This document shows, one piece after another, positions 6,737-9,953 of a DNA stretch of 9,953 nt (its first letter is position 1; the number at the start of each line of letters is the position of its first letter). The position numbers and the translations under genes were made by a program. Source of the stretch: JBKEDH01 sp047975295 (lineage in GTDB: Bacteria; Bacteroidota; Bacteroidia; Flavobacteriales; Flavobacteriaceae); assembly GCA_047975295.1 (NCBI GenBank), contig JBKEDH010000122.1, positions 1-9,953 on the forward strand, written 5' to 3'. The notes under the pieces were generated by a model. The model did no database searches, was not told the origin of the DNA, and saw only the letters and a list, made by a program, of their open reading frames with translations.

Positions 6737-9700
6737 ATGAGAATTAATACAACTAAGAGGTTAAGTAATATAGGCAAAAATAAGACTTTTTTTGTTATGG
6801 TTATGTTATTGTTATTTGCATCGTACAGTATGTCGGCAAAAAATAAAGACAAAATAAACACCTCTATTAATAATAGGCTGTATATCGATAACGCTTTACA
6901 GGACAGACTATTTATTGGTACGGCTTATGGTCATTTAGACAATATGAAAACCTTGCATCTGTTTTCCCACGGAAAACCCGGTATGCTTTTTATCGATAAT
7001 AAATGGTTAAATCCTTCCGAAATTGCCCATTTTATACAAGCCCAAATAAAAGGAGGCAATCCAAAAATTACAAACATTAATATATATGGTTGCGAATTTG
7101 CAAAAGGAAAACTTGGCTTGGAAGCGGTAGCTTATCTCGAAAATAAATTAGGGTTATCTATCTCGGCCTCCAATAATATTACCGGAAAAGATGGTGATTG
7201 GATATTAGAGGTAGGCCATCAAACACCCAATACGGTTGCCTTACAGGATTATAAATATAATTTACAGTGTTCTGGAAATGTGGGCAGTATGCTACCCGAA
7301 GGTGATTTTGATGGTGATGGTATCTGTAATTCTGCCGATTACGACGATGATAACGATGGCATCCCAGACAGCTTGGAAAATTTAAGTTCATGTAGTATGG
7401 ACAGTAGTCCGGTTAATTATATACCACCTCAAGAACGATCGGTGTACAATCCAAGTGGCTACGAGTTGAGTTCTAACGAACTACGTAGAATATCCGATGT
7501 CGATTCCGGTACGCAGTATTCGGCAAGTGCCGCCGGTTTACCCAGTATTAATCGCGTGTTTTTTACAATTAAATCTTCTACGGTAAAACAAATTAGGATA
7601 TACAATTTTCTTAACGGAAATGTGGGAAATACTGCTACGGCCCATATTAAGCGTATTAATTCCATACAGCTTTTTAATGCCACAGGCGAAATGGTTTACG
7701 ATTCGGGAACAATTTATCCAACAACAATAACGGCGAGCACCTATTACGGTGTGGATATTTCACCTGAGGTCGAAGGGGTAACCTCGGTTGCTATAAACGG
7801 ACTCGTTGCAAGTAGTAGCGGTTTTGGTTTAAGGGATATTTTTCTGGTTGGGTGTTCGTATGATTTCGATGGTGATGGTTTTCCCAATAAATTTGATGTA
7901 GATAGCGATAACGACGGCTGCCCAGATGCGGTTGAAAGTAATGCCTTTTCTGCAACACGAGGCTATAAGTTTACACAGCTTGATAGAAATTTAATGATCG
8001 ATACATCGCAATTTCCAATAGGTACAAACTCAGGAATAAGTACTTATGGTGTACCGGGTTCTAACCGTAACAATCCTCTTGGAACTTATAATGCCGGCCA
8101 GCAAATGGAGGAGTGTAATCCGTGTTGGACCGGTAGCTCTATGTTCTCAGATCACGATGCCGATGGTGTGGGCGATAAGTGCGATCTGGATAACGATAAC
8201 GATGGTATTCCGGATAGTTTGGAATGTCCGGGAGGTGGCGATTTCTCTAGTGAACCCGTTACGTTTCTCGATTTAAGTAACACCACCATAGTCTCCGATG
8301 TAACAGTAGGTGATTATATAGGACCGTCGCTAAAGGCAACCAATGCGGCCGTAACTCCCGATGGAACGTGTATAGATGTATTGATTACCGTTGAACAAAA
8401 AACAAAGGGAGTTCCCGAATATTTCGAATGGAATACCACGCCTACCGATGGAACAAAAGTATTTAATGGACGAAATTATTGTCATTACGAATTTAAGGTG
8501 TATTATTTTCAATGTGGTACTAGTATCCCTGTAGAATTGAGTACCATATATACGGTACGGGATTTGGACGGTGATTGCGACTGGAATAACGATGGCATTA
8601 TAGATAATCCGGAATGTAATACAACAGGCGGATACGGCCATGATGAATACATATATGTGCCAACCGGACAGTTAATAGATTATAATTTTAACAATCCTAC
8701 ACATATTTATACAAGATCAGGGGGCTATACAACATATTTCCATTCTGCCGGTAGCGATTATGGCAGTTTTACGGCCATTCCGGGTAGACCTGTTACCCTT
8801 TTGTCCACTAAATTCTATCTGCATTATAAAAAGAGTAGTAACTTTTCATTTACATTCTATACAGGAAAGTATGGTGGTGTTTTCATGGATTTTACCTTTA
8901 GTGATGAGGCCTTGCCTTGCGATTGTGATAACGATGGCATACCAAGTAATTTGGATCTGGATAGTGATAACGATGGAATATACGATGCAGTCGAAGCCGG
9001 AGTTTCCAGTATTAACACCAACGGAACGGCAAATGGAACAATCAATTCATCAACGGGAGCACCCTCAAATGCCGTATCCTCATTACCGGACACCGACAAT
9101 GATGGAATAAGTAATATTTGCGATTTGGATAGCGATGGCGATACCTGTACCGATGCCAACGAAGCTTATAACAATGCTAACACCGATGCGGGCGATGGTG
9201 GCCAGTATGGCACTATAGATGCCGATCCCTCGGTAGGTGTGGACAACAATGGCTTGGTAGATGCGGCAACATATACAAGTACAACATATGCAAATGTTAT
9301 AAGTGAAGGTGAAGCATCGACAATAACGACCCAACCAGAACATAAAGAAGCCTGCGTAGGGGAAACCGTTGAAATAGGGGTAGGGCTTACGGCAGGTTCC
9401 GGTACTACAACATATCAGTGGCAAGAAAGCACCGATAGCGGTACCAATTGGAATAATTTAAGCAACAATACGGTTTATAGTGGTGTGGATACGGCAACCT
9501 TAACTATTGCCAATGTTCAGGTTTCTTCACCTGCAAAGCAATATAGGTTTGTTACGGTTCAAAGTAATTTTATTTGTGGAGAGGTCATTTCATCAGTGGC
9601 AACCTTAACAGTAAATTCAAGACCGACAGCACCAATAAGTGGGGGCAACCAAACCCAATGTGTGTCAAGTCCTGTTCAAACCTTAACGGCCACGGCTACG

Positions 9701-9953
9701 GCTCCATCGGGAAGCACGGTAGTTTGGTACGATGCAGCAACCAATGGTAATGTTGTCAGTATGCCAACGTTGAATGCAGTTGGTACGATAACGTACTATG
9801 CCGAATCTGTAAATAGTACAACAGGATGTATTAGTACTTCAAGAACTCCGATAATTTTAACAATAAATGAATTACCAACGGCCAATGCTGGATCTGATGC
9901 CACAATAAACTGTACCACACCATCAGCGCAATTAGAGGCCACGGGCGGAACAT
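6737..9953 (+). CDS. Large exported DUF4347/TSP3-repeat/Ig-like surface protein (3' end outside window)
   Basis: The frame from the ATG at 6737 stays open to the window edge, at least 1072 residues. The N-terminus is a signal peptide: a basic region (MRINTTKR...KNK), a hydrophobic core FFVMVMLLLFA (18-28) and a likely cut near A34. Next comes a DUF4347 domain (about 45-170), six TSP3-type calcium-binding blocks (190-809) with unclassified spacers, an Ig-like module (about 868-960; YQWQ...LTIANV), an Ig-like module of the kind common in flavobacterial adhesins (963-1045; QCV...VWYDA), and the start of another (ELPTANAG). In the Bacteroidota such proteins usually end in a type IX secretion sorting domain, so surface display or release is expected; that end is not visible. 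Ca2+ should stiffen the TSP3 stalk. Base composition is visibly richer in G and C than the neighbouring regulators. Adhesion or gliding are possible roles; neither is shown by the sequence. Confidence 0.92.
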   Translation, partial: MRINTTKRLSNIGKNKTFFVMVMLLLFASYSMSAKNKDKINTSINNRLYIDNALQDRLFIGTAYGHLDNMKTLHLFSHGKPGMLFIDNKWLNPSEIAHFIQAQIKGGNPKITNINIYGCEFAKGKLGLEAVAYLENKLGLSISASNNITGKDGDWILEVGHQTPNTVALQDYKYNLQCSGNVGSMLPEGDFDGDGICNSADYDDDNDGIPDSLENLSSCSMDSSPVNYIPPQERSVYNPSGYELSSNELRRISDVDSGTQYSASAAGLPSINRVFFTIKSSTVKQIRIYNFLNGNVGNTATAHIKRINSIQLFNATGEMVYDSGTIYPTTITASTYYGVDISPEVEGVTSVAINGLVASSSGFGLRDIFLVGCSYDFDGDGFPNKFDVDSDNDGCPDAVESNAFSATRGYKFTQLDRNLMIDTSQFPIGTNSGISTYGVPGSNRNNPLGTYNAGQQMEECNPCWTGSSMFSDHDADGVGDKCDLDNDNDGIPDSLECPGGGDFSSEPVTFLDLSNTTIVSDVTVGDYIGPSLKATNAAVTPDGTCIDVLITVEQKTKGVPEYFEWNTTPTDGTKVFNGRNYCHYEFKVYYFQCGTSIPVELSTIYTVRDLDGDCDWNNDGIIDNPECNTTGGYGHDEYIYVPTGQLIDYNFNNPTHIYTRSGGYTTYFHSAGSDYGSFTAIPGRPVTLLSTKFYLHYKKSSNFSFTFYTGKYGGVFMDFTFSDEALPCDCDNDGIPSNLDLDSDNDGIYDAVEAGVSSINTNGTANGTINSSTGAPSNAVSSLPDTDNDGISNICDLDSDGDTCTDANEAYNNANTDAGDGGQYGTIDADPSVGVDNNGLVDAATYTSTTYANVISEGEASTITTQPEHKEACVGETVEIGVGLTAGSGTTTYQWQESTDSGTNWNNLSNNTVYSGVDTATLTIANVQVSSPAKQYRFVTVQSNFICGEVISSVATLTVNSRPTAPISGGNQTQCVSSPVQTLTATATAPSGSTVVWYDAATNGNVVSMPTLNAVGTITYYAESVNSTTGCISTSRTPIILTINELPTANAGSDATINCTTPSAQLEATGGT
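6869..7246 (+). other. DUF4347 domain with a caspase-like His/Cys pair
   Basis: Residues about 45-170 of the large protein match the DUF4347 pattern as I know it: LHLFSHGKPG, then a WLNPSEIAHFI helix, then INIYGCEFAKG, a LEAVAYLENKLG helix, SASNNITGKDGDW. H78 follows the strand THLF-type motif and precedes Gly, and C119 ends a hydrophobic strand 41 residues later. That is the layout of the catalytic dyad in clan CD peptidases such as caspases and CHAT. DUF4347 commonly sits at the front of very large surface proteins. Whether it cuts peptide bonds is not known to me. Confidence 0.72.
7304..9163 (+). repeat. Six thrombospondin type 3 (calcium-binding) repeat blocks
   Basis: Aspartate-rich DxDxDG blocks lie at residues 190-214 (7304-7378), 376-400 (7862-7936), 472-496 (8150-8224), 609-626 (8561-8614), 729-753 (8921-8995) and 785-809 (9089-9163). 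The typical form is DxDxDGxxNxxDxDxDNDGxxDxxE. Block 4 is short and lacks the middle DxDSDNDG half; block 6 has the variant DGDTCTDANE. The spacers are 161, 71, 112, 102 and 31 residues. TSP3 repeats bind several Ca2+ ions each and form rigid stalks. Confidence 0.85.
9338..9871 (+). other. Two Ig-like modules of the surface protein
   Basis: Residues about 868-960 show an Ig-like pattern: C873 in EACVGETV, a TTTYQWQ strand, TATLTIANV, YRFVTV, C-terminal ATLTV. Residues 963-1045 begin PTAPISGG with C975 in TQCVSS, then VVWYDAATNG, ITYYAES and a closing IILTI strand, the form that often precedes CHU_C/type B sorting domains in flavobacterial adhesins. A third module begins at ELPTANAGSDATINC and runs off the window. 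Confidence 0.65.

Noticed and set aside
8046..9110. Plus-strand frames of 76 and 116 codons at 8046-8276 and 8760-9110
   Set aside because: They are out-of-frame shadows of the large continuous frame that starts at 6737.
8857..9424. Minus-strand frames of 100 and 113 codons opposite the TSP3 region
   Set aside because: They are antisense to repeated GAT/GAC-rich codons of the real gene, which lack stops on the other strand; the peptides are low-complexity.

Overview
The window looks like chromosomal DNA of a low-GC member of the Bacteroidota, most likely a flavobacterium. The evidence is AT-rich coding DNA, promoter-like boxes of the TAnnTTTG type, a LytTR regulator next to a free HPt protein, and a very large exported protein built from DUF4347, thrombospondin type 3 (TSP3) calcium-binding repeats and Ig-like modules. 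The genus cannot be told from what is visible.

Left part (1-4388). A short 3' end of a membrane-protein gene (2-142, +) faces a four-gene block on the minus strand. Between them lies a 152-bp MITE-like element (209-360) with 20-bp terminal inverted repeats and a TTA target duplication. In transcription order the block encodes a single-domain receiver (4388-3969), a soluble 3xPAS-GAF histidine kinase (3869-1431), a free HPt protein (1426-1103) and a LytR/AlgR-type response regulator (1074-370). Together they hold every module of a His-Asp-His-Asp phosphorelay, each on its own polypeptide. A good TTG-N19-TAnnTTTG promoter candidate lies between the receiver and the kinase.

Middle (4389-6736). 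A 394-bp divergent, AT-rich intergenic region with several small inverted repeats and one promoter-like box precedes two tandem paralogous regulators on the plus strand (4783-5538 and 5741-6505). Each has a PAS-like N-terminal part and a LuxR/GerE helix-turn-helix at the C-terminus, and neither has a receiver domain. A 231-bp gap with an imperfect inverted repeat follows.

Right part (6737-9953). One uninterrupted plus-strand frame of at least 1072 codons runs off the window. It encodes a signal peptide, a DUF4347 domain with a His/Cys pair placed as in caspase-like (clan CD) folds, six TSP3 calcium-binding blocks separated by unclassified spacers, and then Ig-like modules. It is probably a surface or secreted protein whose C-terminal sorting signal lies beyond the window.

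Working together (inference): the minus-strand genes form a cytoplasmic sensory relay ending in a LytTR transcription factor. The two PAS-LuxR proteins may sense a ligand directly, and their position makes them candidates to regulate the large surface protein downstream. No CRISPR array, rRNA, tRNA or intact transposase gene was seen.
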